From assembly GCF_049310025.1 (NCBI RefSeq), contig NZ_JBJYKD010000003.1, positions 85,197-149,196 on the forward strand: DNA of 64,000 nucleotides. The letters run 5' to 3'. The notes beneath the pieces are model-generated. The model was not told where the DNA came from and did no database searches. It saw nothing but the letters and a program-made list of their open reading frames with translations. Made by a program: the position numbers and the translations under genes. Position 1 is the stretch's first letter. The number at the start of each line of letters is the position of its first letter. Shown here in pieces: positions 34,351-41,611 of this stretch. Origin of the DNA: JBJYKD01 sp049310025 (GTDB lineage Bacteria > Bacillota > Thermosediminibacteria > Thermosediminibacterales > Tepidanaerobacteraceae).

Positions 34351-34527
34351 ATGATAAAAGTAATTTGCGAGATAAATAACGTCAAAGGAACTTGTATCCC
34401 TGTAAAGGTGCACAGCACCGAAAGTGATATGGAAGTATGCTTAGAAATAAACGGGCAAAAAGCCGTAGTGAATGCAGCTGACATTATAACCGCAGTAAAG
34501 AAGTGCACTCATATTGCAATAGGATGA
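34351..34527 (+). CDS. Small hypothetical phage protein
   Basis: 58 residues, ATG after AAGGAGGGAG with good spacing. It runs MIKVICEINNVKG to KKCTHIAIG and is beta-rich with three Cys. No family seen. The ribosome site is the main support for it. Confidence 0.6.
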   Translation: MIKVICEINNVKGTCIPVKVHSTESDMEVCLEINGQKAVVNAADIITAVKKCTHIAIG

Positions 34528-34536
34528 AGTGGATTT

Positions 34537-34565
34537 GGCGGGCGGGCTACCCCGGCCTGCCTGCC
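34537..34565 (+). other. Strong GC hairpin before the DUF5131 gene
   Basis: GGCGGGCGGGC (34537-34547) pairs with GCCTGCCTGCC (34555-34565), 11 pairs with two G-U, 7-nt loop. No U-run follows, so it may modulate translation or mRNA decay rather than terminate. Confidence 0.45.
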
Positions 34566-34597
34566 TCTCTGAAAATATGGAGCTATGGAGGAAGCTT

Positions 34598-35593
34598 ATG
34601 GGACAAACAAAAATAGAGTGGGCAACTCATGTATGGAATCCTATATCGGGATGCACCCCTGTCAGCGAGGGTTGTGAAAACTGCTACGCTCGACGTATGG
34701 CATATCGGCTTCGGGGCCGGTGCGGGTATCCAGAAGATGATCCTTTCAGGGTGACGTTGCATCCAGAAAAGCTGGAGGAGCCATTGAAGTGGAAGAAACC
34801 AAAACGAGTTTTTGTTTGTAGCATGGGGGATTTGTTTCACCCGGCCGTGCCGTTTACTTTTCTTGATAAAGTATTTGACACAATGCTAGATGCTAACTGG
34901 CATACATATATGATTCTGACAAAAAGGCCGGAGCGAATGCGTGAATATATAGAATCCTGCTGTGAGGCAATGGATTATGTTGGAGGAAAATTTCCGTTTA
35001 CAAACATATGGCTTGGCGTCACAGTCGAAAATCAGCAGGCTGCCAATGAGCGAATACCGATTCTATTCCAGATTCCGACGGCGGTGCGGTTTGTGAGTTG
35101 CGAACCGCTTTTAGGGCCAATGGACCTAAGTGAATGGCTAAAAGAGGTCCGATACTGCGAAAGGCACGGGCAGCTTTGCGATGAGGGGGTAACTTGGGAT
35201 AACAACGGCCAGCTTCTCTGTAAATACTGCAAAAGGCCAGTTGAGCGATTCAGCCTACTTAACTTGGTCATAGTCGGCGGAGAAACTGGCCCCGGAGCAA
35301 GACCGATGCATCCGGATTGGGCGCGAAGTCTACGCGACCAGTGCCAGGCCGCGGGCGTTACGTTCTTCTTCAAGCAGTGGGGCGAGTGGATGCCGCACGA
35401 CGGCTGCTGGGACGAGCCTCACCAGAAGATCATCATGGCGCCAGACGGGGAGATTTGTGAACCATACCATGGTTGGGGCCTGGATCAGCGGGAGCGCGGA
35501 TGGGAGTTCATGGTGCGCGTCGGCAAGAAGCGTGCCGGCCGCCTTTTAGACGGCCGGACGTGGGACGAGATCCCAGAGGTGGACAATGGTTAA
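34598..35593 (+). CDS. DUF5131 (phage Gp37/Gp68-like) protein
   Basis: 331 residues from ATG 34598 behind GGAGGAAG. The family signature is near the start: KIEWATHVWNPISGC, then EGCENCYARRMAYRLRG, a cysteine triple (GC, CENC) resembling radical SAM or Fe-S proteins, and KPKRVFVCSMGDLFH. The C-terminal half has VSCEPLLGPMD and GGETGPGARPMHPDWARSLR. The family is common in phages; its reaction is unknown. The next gene overlaps its stop. Confidence 0.85.
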   Translation: MGQTKIEWATHVWNPISGCTPVSEGCENCYARRMAYRLRGRCGYPEDDPFRVTLHPEKLEEPLKWKKPKRVFVCSMGDLFHPAVPFTFLDKVFDTMLDANWHTYMILTKRPERMREYIESCCEAMDYVGGKFPFTNIWLGVTVENQQAANERIPILFQIPTAVRFVSCEPLLGPMDLSEWLKEVRYCERHGQLCDEGVTWDNNGQLLCKYCKRPVERFSLLNLVIVGGETGPGARPMHPDWARSLRDQCQAAGVTFFFKQWGEWMPHDGCWDEPHQKIIMAPDGEICEPYHGWGLDQRERGWEFMVRVGKKRAGRLLDGRTWDEIPEVDNG

Positions 35594-35765
35594 GTGGACT
35601 TGCCCATATTGCAAACAGAGAATGTATAGCGCAAATCCAGAAAAAAATCAGGAGAAAGTGAGGTGTATTCACTGTGGTAAATTGTTTGATAACAAATACT
35701 ACCTCGATGGACCCCCGAGTAGTCGAAGCACTGACGGCACTAGAGGTAGCTCAGAACCGTTTTAA
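35586..35765 (+). CDS. Small zinc-ribbon protein
   Basis: 59 residues from ATG 35586, behind GAGGTGG, overlapping the DUF5131 stop. CPYC and CIHC pairs (WTCPYCKQRM; VRCIHCGKLF) form a zinc ribbon. It also overlaps the next ORF by 92 bases in another frame; one of the two starts may be wrong. Function unknown. Confidence 0.5.
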   Translation: MVKWTCPYCKQRMYSANPEKNQEKVRCIHCGKLFDNKYYLDGPPSSRSTDGTRGSSEPF

Positions 35766-35883
35766 TCTAGCACAGGGCCCGGACATGGTTGAAGCTGCAT
35801 GCTATGAAGTAACAGCTGCAGAATTACGGCTACGGGCGGCAATAAAAAGAGCTAGGGCAGATAGCATGAAAGAAGGTCGGTAA
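35674..35883 (+). CDS. DUF2508-like small helical protein
   Basis: 69 residues from GTG 35674; ATG 35707 (MDPRVVEALTALEVAQNR) is a possible later start that removes most of the overlap with the zinc-ribbon gene, though it lacks a ribosome site. The two-helix pattern with ACYEVTAAELRLRAAIKRAR resembles DUF2508. Directly precedes the replication initiator. Confidence 0.5.
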   Translation: MVNCLITNTTSMDPRVVEALTALEVAQNRFNLAQGPDMVEAACYEVTAAELRLRAAIKRARADSMKEGR

Positions 35884-35884
35884 G

Positions 35885-36889
35885 ATGGCACGACAGCGTT
35901 TTATTCACCCCGACATATGGACAGATCCCTCATTTGGGCAATTAACACCTCAAGAAAGGTTATTATTCATCGGCTGCTTTTCCAACGCCGATGACGAAGG
36001 CCGGCTTTTGGGAAATCCAGCATATTTGAGGGCCACAATATTCCCATATGACGACCTATCGCTGGACGAAGTAAAGGCAATGCGTGATCATATAGTGGCA
36101 ATATGCAAAAACCTGGTCTTATACGAAGTCGATGGATTAGAGTATCTTGCTTTCCTAAAGTGGAATAAATATCAGAAACCGAAATATCCCAAGCCTTCCA
36201 AATTGCCGCCACCGCCTATCAAGGAAGATTCCGCCAAGGATGTAGCAGCAGTGGAAGAACTACAGACGAAAGAAGAAGAAAAAACGGAGGAAACGGCAGA
36301 GGAAATATTTACGAAAGAGGTGGAAGTGGTTTGCGGAAATATTGGAGAAACATTTCCCCAAAATAGTGGAAAAGATGGAGAAACAATGGAGAAGTCTTCC
36401 GGCACTGGGTTGGGTATGGGTAGGGATATATATAGGGATAGGGATAAAGATTGGGATAGGGATGAGGATGGGTACGGGAAGGAGAAGGGGGATGGAGAAC
36501 CCACTCCACCCACACCCCCGCCTCCCCCAACAATACCCGAGCATACAGAAAAAGAGCGGGAAATGCTCAAAGAACTTAAGGTAGTTCCAGGCTACCCTTT
36601 TGACTTTTCGCAGGACCTGGATTACATCAGAAACCTGATGGTCGAATTCCCGTCGTTAGACCTGCTAACGGAGATAAAAAAATGGCGCATCTATAAGCGG
36701 GATAAGCCATTGAAGCCCAAGTCCAATGCTCGTCTGCAACTACGGAATTGGTGCGAGAAAGCATTACAATTCCAGCAAGAGAAAGGAGCGAAAGCCAATG
36801 GACAGCGTGGCCCGAATTCTGGAACGAATGAAGGCAAAACAATCGATATTGACAAATTCCTCTGGAAAGGCAAAGTCACAAGCAGATGA
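35885..36889 (+). CDS. Phage replication initiator-like protein (DnaD-type)
   Basis: 334 residues. The N-terminal winged-helix domain starts ARQRFIHPDIWTDPSFGQL and has LFIGCFSNADDEGRL, typical of phage replisome organisers. A long acidic, low-complexity linker (about 115-220) includes RDRDKDWDRDEDG and a Pro run, then a C-terminal DnaD-like domain (FPSLDLLTEIKKWRIYKRD). DnaC-like gene follows, overlapping by 92 bases. Repeats inside the gene may form the origin. Confidence 0.7.
   Translation: MARQRFIHPDIWTDPSFGQLTPQERLLFIGCFSNADDEGRLLGNPAYLRATIFPYDDLSLDEVKAMRDHIVAICKNLVLYEVDGLEYLAFLKWNKYQKPKYPKPSKLPPPPIKEDSAKDVAAVEELQTKEEEKTEETAEEIFTKEVEVVCGNIGETFPQNSGKDGETMEKSSGTGLGMGRDIYRDRDKDWDRDEDGYGKEKGDGEPTPPTPPPPPTIPEHTEKEREMLKELKVVPGYPFDFSQDLDYIRNLMVEFPSLDLLTEIKKWRIYKRDKPLKPKSNARLQLRNWCEKALQFQQEKGAKANGQRGPNSGTNEGKTIDIDKFLWKGKVTSR
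36423..36470 (+). repeat. GGGATA hexamer array inside the initiator gene
   Basis: GGGATA at 36423, 36435, 36441 and 36453, GGGATG at 36459 and AGGATG at 36465 stay in a 6-base register. The G-rich top strand continues to 36497 and then turns C-rich (36500-36540). It codes for the RDRDKDWDRDED linker. Confidence 0.55.
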
Positions 36890-37562
36890 ATACTGCAAGA
36901 AATGCCACGACCAGGGTTACATACTCAACGAAGACGGCACGGCAATGATATGCCAGTGCCAGCAACAAAAGAGGCTGGAGCGGCTTTTCAAATGCAGCCA
37001 GATCACGCCGGCCTTCAGACATAAGACCTTTGATAATTTCGTACTCAAGGGGCGGCCCCCGGCGGTCAGGGCCATGTACGAGTGCGCCAAGGACTATGCC
37101 GACAAGTTTCACGAGTTGCGTGACCAGGAGAACAACTGGCTGGTTCTCCTGGGGGAGCCTGGTTCGGGCAAAACCCACCTGAGCATGGCGGTAGCAAATC
37201 AACTTATACCGCAGTGGGTGCCAGCACTATACTTCCCGCACGTCGAAGGTCTGGGTGAGTTAAAAGACGCTATAGACAAGCAAAGGATATCGGCAAAACT
37301 GGAGCAGATGAAAAAGGTCCCATTGCTGATATGGGACGACCTTTTCTGGGGGGATCGTAAACGGGACTTTGAGCTTGAAATAGCTTTTGAGGTCCTGAAT
37401 TACCGGTATTTAAACCTCCTACCGACAATCGTAAACAGCAATATGACTCCAGAGCAGCTTTTGGAGGTCAATGAGGCAATCGGGTCCAGGATCATAGAGC
37501 GAGGAAAGGGCCACATGGTGGTGGTCCAGGGCCGAGAAGCAAATTACAGATTGGGAGGGTGA
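36798..37562 (+). CDS. dnaC: DnaC-like helicase loader ATPase
   Basis: 254 residues from ATG 36798 after GAAAGGAG. An N-terminal zinc motif (CKKCHDQGYI, CQCQQQKR) precedes the AAA+ domain: Walker A LLGEPGSGKTHLSMAVAN, Walker B PLLIWDDLFWG, sensor VNSNMTPEQLL and RIIERGKGHMVVV. It loads the replicative helicase at the phage origin together with the upstream initiator. No helicase gene is seen, so the host DnaB is probably used. Confidence 0.9.
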   Translation: MDSVARILERMKAKQSILTNSSGKAKSQADEYCKKCHDQGYILNEDGTAMICQCQQQKRLERLFKCSQITPAFRHKTFDNFVLKGRPPAVRAMYECAKDYADKFHELRDQENNWLVLLGEPGSGKTHLSMAVANQLIPQWVPALYFPHVEGLGELKDAIDKQRISAKLEQMKKVPLLIWDDLFWGDRKRDFELEIAFEVLNYRYLNLLPTIVNSNMTPEQLLEVNEAIGSRIIERGKGHMVVVQGREANYRLGG

Positions 37563-37566
37563 TTGA

Positions 37567-38028
37567 ATGGGGAAGACGGTATATCTTGCGGGTAGTGTTG
37601 ACGGCCAGAACTGGCAATATGCAAAAGAATGGAGGGAACAAGCCTCAAAAGAACTATTACAAGCAGGCTACAATGTAATAGATCCCACGGAAGGCCGCAA
37701 AGAAACAGACACGGACAGCAAAGACATCGTGGAAAGGGACCTAAAAGACATTGAACAGGCCGATATACTTCTCGTAGAAATGAATTGCAGCGGCATGGCC
37801 TACATTGGGACGGCAATGGAAGTCAGGTATGCATGGGAACGGGGGAAAGAGATCATCGTATGGGGCAAGGCAAACAGGGATAGCCACTGGATGAGATATC
37901 ATACAAGGTTATGGTTTGATACTTTGAGAGACGCACTTTTATATCTCAAGGAGATGAACCGGTATGCTGCATATGTGCAAAATTGTTGGAGGGAGCGGAG
38001 ATATGATGGTGCGCAAAAACTTATATGA
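37567..38028 (+). CDS. Nucleoside 2-deoxyribosyltransferase-like protein
   Basis: 153 residues, 4 bases after the loader. VYLAGSVDGQNWQYAKEWRE, VIDPTEGRKETD, VERDLKDIEQADILLVEMN and GTAMEVRYAWERGKEIIVWG fit the PF05014 fold, including the nucleophile-like Glu in GTAMEVRYA. Such phage enzymes handle nucleotides or N-glycosidic bonds; the substrate is not known. Confidence 0.8.
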   Translation: MGKTVYLAGSVDGQNWQYAKEWREQASKELLQAGYNVIDPTEGRKETDTDSKDIVERDLKDIEQADILLVEMNCSGMAYIGTAMEVRYAWERGKEIIVWGKANRDSHWMRYHTRLWFDTLRDALLYLKEMNRYAAYVQNCWRERRYDGAQKLI

Positions 38029-38170
38029 GCTGAGAGATGAGCTTTTAAAAGCCTATCTTGAAGCCGATCATGACACAAAAATGAGAATAGCAGCCCGGAT
38101 ATATGTTCTTGATGAGGAGGCAGGGGAATGTGAAACTAGCGCCAGGTACAGCAATAAAGGCAAGAAATAA
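38003..38170 (+). CDS. Small hypothetical phage protein
   Basis: 55 residues, ATG 38003 after GGAGGGAGCGGAG, overlapping the previous gene end by 26 bases. Helical (LYELRDELLKAYLEADHDTKM). No family seen. Confidence 0.5.
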   Translation: MMVRKNLYELRDELLKAYLEADHDTKMRIAARIYVLDEEAGECETSARYSNKGKK

Positions 38171-38318
38171 AGGCGTAAAACATGGATGGAAATGCATGGG
38201 GAAGGTTATCAAAGAATACCCGAATTTCATACTGGTGCAGAGCGAGAACGGTTATAAGGAAACAATTCTAAAGGCTCTGATAAAAACAGGCGACATAGAA
38301 ATAATGGCGAAGGGATGA
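38130..38318 (+). CDS. Small hypothetical phage protein
   Basis: 62 residues from GTG 38130 after GAGGAGGCAGGGG. Basic, beta-like (PGTAIKARNKGVKHGWKCM then NFILVQSENGYKETI). Overlaps the previous gene by 41 bases. Likely a small regulatory or binding protein; family unknown. Confidence 0.55.
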   Translation: MKLAPGTAIKARNKGVKHGWKCMGKVIKEYPNFILVQSENGYKETILKALIKTGDIEIMAKG

Positions 38319-38357
38319 TTATGGATAATAACTGTAACTGGAGGGAGAAAAATCAAA

Positions 38358-38645
38358 ATGAGCATTATGCCAATAAGATGGGATGATTCAAGTCCAACGG
38401 TGCAAGAAATTGTAGATAATGAGATACGACGGTATAAAAAATGGCTAGCAGAACACGGGGAAATTAAGGATGATCGTAAAAGATACATCATAGACGGTTG
38501 CTTTACTATAGAAACATTAGCAAATGATGCAAGGGAAGCGAAGCAAAAAGCAATGAAAATACTTGAGGATGCACACATATCCGGATCAATTATAACTGTA
38601 GCAGAAATGGAGGAGGAGCAGCATGGATATCAAAGACAGAATTAA
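38358..38645 (+). CDS. Hypothetical phage protein
   Basis: 95 residues, ATG 38358 after GGAGGGAGAAAA. Charged and helical, with WDDSSPTVQEIVDNEIRRYKK and KRYIIDGCFTIETLA. It overlaps the ADP-ribosylglycohydrolase gene by 23 bases. No family recognised. Confidence 0.6.
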   Translation: MSIMPIRWDDSSPTVQEIVDNEIRRYKKWLAEHGEIKDDRKRYIIDGCFTIETLANDAREAKQKAMKILEDAHISGSIITVAEMEEEQHGYQRQN

Positions 38646-39564
38646 AGGCGGCATATACGGCGTGGCGATAGGGGATGCCCTAGGGGCCACTGTGGAATTT
38701 ATGAGTCGGGACGAAATCCGACGGAAATATGGAGTTTTGCGGGATATCGTGGGCGGAGGCTGGCTTAACCTCCGCCCAGGGGAATGGACGGATGACACCG
38801 AAATGACCCTGGCCGTGGCCGAGGGGATTATAGCCGATCCAGATGACCCGGTCCCGCACATCGGCCAGGCCTTTATCAGGTGGCGGAATACCAATCCGCC
38901 TGATATAGGGAACACCATTCGAACGGTTTTCCGTATTTGGGAGCGGGATAACCTCACTCACGAGCAATGGCATGTGGCAGCCGAGCGGGCCCACCGGGAA
39001 ATGGGAGGCATGAGCGCTGGCAACGGGGCACTGATGCGGACGTTGCCGGTGGGGATTGCTTATAGATTTATAGCCGATGTTTATCATTTTGCGATGTGTA
39101 TAGCACGGATGACACACTGGGATATAAAGGCTGGGCTTACATGTGCAGTATATTCTTTTACAGTGCGTAACGTTATTGATGGAGAAAAAGACCGCTTTAT
39201 TGCTATAACGGATGCTATCGATACGATAAGAAAGCGAATATGGATAAGACCATATGAAAAGGAGCTAAGCGAGATTACAGATACTCCCATTAAAAGAGAC
39301 GGAAGTAATCTAAAGCCTACTGGATATACCATTGATAGTTTTCTCTGTGCGGCATGGGCTTTTATAGAGTCAGGAAGTTTTGAAGAAACAGTGATTAATG
39401 CCGTAAACCTCGGAGGGGATGCAGACACCATCGGAGCTATTGCCGGCGGCCTGGCGGGGGTCTACTGGGGATATGGGGCCATCCCGGATCGGTGGCTGGA
39501 GAAGTTCACGCCGGAACAGCGGGCCAGGCTGGACAAGGCGGCGGAGGGACTACAAAAAGTCTGA
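38623..39564 (+). CDS. ADP-ribosylglycohydrolase family protein
   Basis: 313 residues, ATG after GGAGGAGCAG. Family motifs: IKGGIYGVAIGDALGATVEF, the metal-binding WTDDTEMTLAVAEGI (T-D-D), SAGNGALMRTLPVG and NLGGDADTIGAIAGGLAG with the second D-D pair. It removes ADP-ribose from proteins or other targets. In a phage this could reverse host ADP-ribosylation or protect from a phage-encoded ADP-ribosyltransferase. Confidence 0.9.
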   Translation: MDIKDRIKGGIYGVAIGDALGATVEFMSRDEIRRKYGVLRDIVGGGWLNLRPGEWTDDTEMTLAVAEGIIADPDDPVPHIGQAFIRWRNTNPPDIGNTIRTVFRIWERDNLTHEQWHVAAERAHREMGGMSAGNGALMRTLPVGIAYRFIADVYHFAMCIARMTHWDIKAGLTCAVYSFTVRNVIDGEKDRFIAITDAIDTIRKRIWIRPYEKELSEITDTPIKRDGSNLKPTGYTIDSFLCAAWAFIESGSFEETVINAVNLGGDADTIGAIAGGLAGVYWGYGAIPDRWLEKFTPEQRARLDKAAEGLQKV

Positions 39565-39581
39565 GGGCTGGTGAACAAAGT

Positions 39582-39737
39582 ATGAGAAAGCCAGGTCAGC
39601 TTATAGCGTCTCATTATAAAGTGAAAAAGTGTAGGATATGCGGTAAAAGGTTTATACCAATAGCATCAGCACAGTTATATTGCAATCGATGCAAAAAAGA
39701 GAATGAAGGATATGCACGGAGAGGAAGAGGGAAATGA
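39582..39737 (+). CDS. Small zinc-finger protein
   Basis: 51 residues from ATG 39582. VKKCRICGKRF and YCNRCKKEN give a CxxC-x(n)-CxxC zinc ribbon. Basic C-terminus. The stop overlaps the recU start by 4 bases, so the two are probably coupled. Confidence 0.55.
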   Translation: MRKPGQLIASHYKVKKCRICGKRFIPIASAQLYCNRCKKENEGYARRGRGK

Positions 39738-40309
39738 ATAATTCCCAGGCCAACCGAGGCCGACCGCTTGAAGAACTGATTATTCTGGCTAACAGACAGT
39801 ACCGGGCGCAGCGCAGAGCAGTAATTCATAAGGTGCCCACCGCCTGGATACCTCTCCGAGACGGTCGGGGCCGGGTGGTAAATGCCAAAGTGGAGGAAAA
39901 AGCCGCGGTAGATTTCTTAGGGACCTACCGCGGCCACTCTCTCGCTTTCGATGCGAAGCATTGTTCCCAGGACAGGATAAGATGGGATAGATTAGAGGAC
40001 CACCAGGCTCAGTTTATCGAAGATTGGACCAGGGCCGGTGGAATCGGATTCATCTTGGTGGGTTTTAGTATGATACGATTCTTTGTCGTGCCCTGGGAAT
40101 ATTGGAGAGAGGGCATACTGAGATGGAGATATGAGAAAGGGCCTGCTTCAATCTCAATAAAACAGATGTGGCCAGAATGGGAGGCCAGACTGGGCGGCCG
40201 GGCTGCCCTGGACTATCTTGCTGTGGTAGACAACCTGTGGTTTGGAGGGGAGGAATTGCGAAGTGACAAAAAAAGAGAAGGAGCGGACAAAATACTGCCT
40301 GCTGGCTAA
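39734..40309 (+). CDS. recU: RecU-type Holliday junction resolvase
   Basis: 191 residues. N-terminal ANRGRPLEELIILANRQYR and VDFLGTYRGHSLAFDAKHCS, then RLEDHQAQFIEDWTRAGGI match RecU, with the acidic metal residue in VDFLG and E/K in FDAKH. It resolves recombination or replication branches, as do RecU homologues in many Gram-positive phages. ATG overlap with the previous gene. Confidence 0.88.
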   Translation: MNNSQANRGRPLEELIILANRQYRAQRRAVIHKVPTAWIPLRDGRGRVVNAKVEEKAAVDFLGTYRGHSLAFDAKHCSQDRIRWDRLEDHQAQFIEDWTRAGGIGFILVGFSMIRFFVVPWEYWREGILRWRYEKGPASISIKQMWPEWEARLGGRAALDYLAVVDNLWFGGEELRSDKKREGADKILPAG

Positions 40310-40484
40310 GTGCAAATACTACCGCAGTTGTCAGGTGAAATGGGGTAAGGACTGTGTAAGGCAGCAGGGGAGTAAAATACCGCGGCTTAAGTGGCAGGAG
40401 ACAAATTACCTGGTCATCACCGGAGCACCAGGAGAGAAATTAAAGGTTAGAAAACGGCGTGCGGGAGATCCATACTATGGATGA
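40263..40484 (+). CDS. Small Cys-rich hypothetical protein
   Basis: 73 residues from GTG 40263 (after GGGGAGGAATTGC), overlapping recU by 47 bases. Cysteines in YCLLAKCKYYRSCQVKWGKDC suggest a metal site. Family unknown. Confidence 0.5.
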   Translation: MTKKEKERTKYCLLAKCKYYRSCQVKWGKDCVRQQGSKIPRLKWQETNYLVITGAPGEKLKVRKRRAGDPYYG

Positions 40485-40505
40485 TATAAAAAGGGGGCAG
40501 GTGCA

Positions 40506-40712
40506 ATGATCACAATATATGAATACATTCTTTTAACAAATCCTTATGTGCTTTTCAAATTGAAAAGGGCAGGATTACTGGTAGAGAATGCAACAAAGGA
40601 AGATGAAATTAGAGTATCCCGTAGAGAAATCATAGAATTAATGAGGCATGATTACTGGAAGCGAGTCGGAAGATATTTACGACAGATTCATCCAGGGCGG
40701 GTGATCGGATGA
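40506..40712 (+). CDS. Small hypothetical phage protein
   Basis: 68 residues, ATG after GGGGGCAGGTG. Helical, basic (LFKLKRAGLLVENATKEDEI; YWKRVGRYLRQIHPGR). Its stop overlaps the next start by 4 bases. No family seen. Confidence 0.55.
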   Translation: MITIYEYILLTNPYVLFKLKRAGLLVENATKEDEIRVSRREIIELMRHDYWKRVGRYLRQIHPGRVIG

Positions 40713-41146
40713 GACCGCAGCAAGCCGAACCTGCCCCCAACATCACACCAAAGATGGTGGACTGGATACTTTATAACCTAAAAGTGTTGCGGGACCAGAT
40801 AGAGGACATCGAACCGAGGACTTCAACATCAGTAATTGTGTTCAGTAGGCAAAATACAAGAAATCCCGTCAGCGGGGTGGAAAAAGTGGCGATAAAGCGG
40901 GCGGCCGCATCTGCTGTTCTGGATGCTGTCCAGCGCGGTATTCGGACCCTGCACCCGGAGCAGAGGAAAGTCTACCGGATGCGCTATCGAGCGGGCATGA
41001 GTTATAAGCAGATCAGCAGACGACTCTATATTAGCGAGGAAACCGTTGGACGGAGGTTAGCCGAAATCCGGGCTATCGTCGCGCAGTACCTTCAGCAGGT
41101 ACCTCAGACTGATCTCAAAGAATTTGCACGTTTTTTTGGATCATGA
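40709..41146 (+). CDS. Sigma-70 region 4-like late transcription regulator (ArpU/RinA type)
   Basis: 145 residues. The C-terminal half has a sigma region 4-like helix-turn-helix: LHPEQRKVYRMRYRAGMSYK, QISRRLYISEETVGRRLAEI. This matches phage late activators such as ArpU and RinA in size and position, at the end of the early genes. A gap with phased TGACGG repeats follows directly, a likely target. Confidence 0.8.
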   Translation: MRPQQAEPAPNITPKMVDWILYNLKVLRDQIEDIEPRTSTSVIVFSRQNTRNPVSGVEKVAIKRAAASAVLDAVQRGIRTLHPEQRKVYRMRYRAGMSYKQISRRLYISEETVGRRLAEIRAIVAQYLQQVPQTDLKEFARFFGS

Positions 41147-41149
41147 ACG

Positions 41150-41270
41150 TGACGGAAAATTGACGGATCCTCAAATCCTGTAAGCCTTGATATTACTGGG
41201 TTTGATGGGTGCAGGCTGTTTCACCAACTTGACGGATTTTTGACGGTTTTTACCCATATTTTTTTGACGG
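41150..41270 (+). promoter_or_regulatory. TGACGG direct-repeat array, candidate late activator sites
   Basis: TGACGG starts at 41150, 41161, 41230, 41241 and 41265. Two pairs have 11-base spacing and the last is 24 (about two turns) after the fourth. No gene lies in 41147-41359. Confidence 0.6.
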
Positions 41271-41278
41271 TTTTATGG

Positions 41279-41284
41279 TATAAT
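41279..41284 (+). promoter_or_regulatory. -10 box of the candidate late promoter
   Basis: TATAAT at 41279-41284, ten bases after TTGACG (41264-41269 ends at 41269; spacer 9), so no normal -35 is present. It fits a promoter that needs an activator bound at the repeats. The start point would lie near 41291. Confidence 0.5.
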
Positions 41285-41316
41285 TTAGGGCAGGAGAAAG
41301 TATACAAAGAATTAGG

Positions 41317-41341
41317 ACGCACCGAAGAAGGTGCGTTTTTT
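41317..41341 (+). terminator. Terminator-like hairpin just after the late promoter
   Basis: ACGCACC (41317-41323), loop GAAGAA, GGTGCGT (41330-41336) and a T-run to 41341. It lies about 30 bases after the likely start point and before the HNH gene, so it may be an attenuator needing antitermination. Confidence 0.7.
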
Positions 41342-41359
41342 GTATTGGGGTGAAAATCA

Positions 41360-41611
41360 TTGAACATAGCAAGGCCAGTGCCAAAACCCAGAAAAAGGAT
41401 AGTAGACCGTAAGGCAATACGAGCTGCAAAACGTCCCAGGTGTCAGGTGTGCGGGTCAACATGGATGCTATGCGTACATCACATAAGGAGCAGGGGAGCT
41501 GGAGGAGACGATGTGCCGGAGAACCTGGTGTGCCTGTGCGCTGATTGCCATGCGAAGGCACATGCAGGAATTATTTCAAAAGTAAGGCTGAGGGAGCTGG
41601 CCGGACGATGA
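41360..41611 (+). CDS. HNH endonuclease
   Basis: 83 residues from TTG 41360 after GGGGTG. HNH motif: CQVCGSTWMLCVHHIRSRGA, GGDDVPENLVCLCADCHAKAH. HNH nucleases near the terminase genes help in DNA packaging in many phages. ATGA overlap with the methylase gene. Confidence 0.85.
   Translation: MNIARPVPKPRKRIVDRKAIRAAKRPRCQVCGSTWMLCVHHIRSRGAGGDDVPENLVCLCADCHAKAHAGIISKVRLRELAGR

Noticed and set aside
34119..34379. 86-residue ORF over the tRNA-like element
   Set aside because: Its sequence (SHAGFESLPLP) is the usual artefact of reading through a T-arm; a better start with a ribosome site lies at 34351 in another frame.
36260..36570. Minus-strand ORFs rich in Ser, Tyr and Pro opposite the initiator
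   Set aside because: They are simple shadows of the repeat-rich linker with no start signal.
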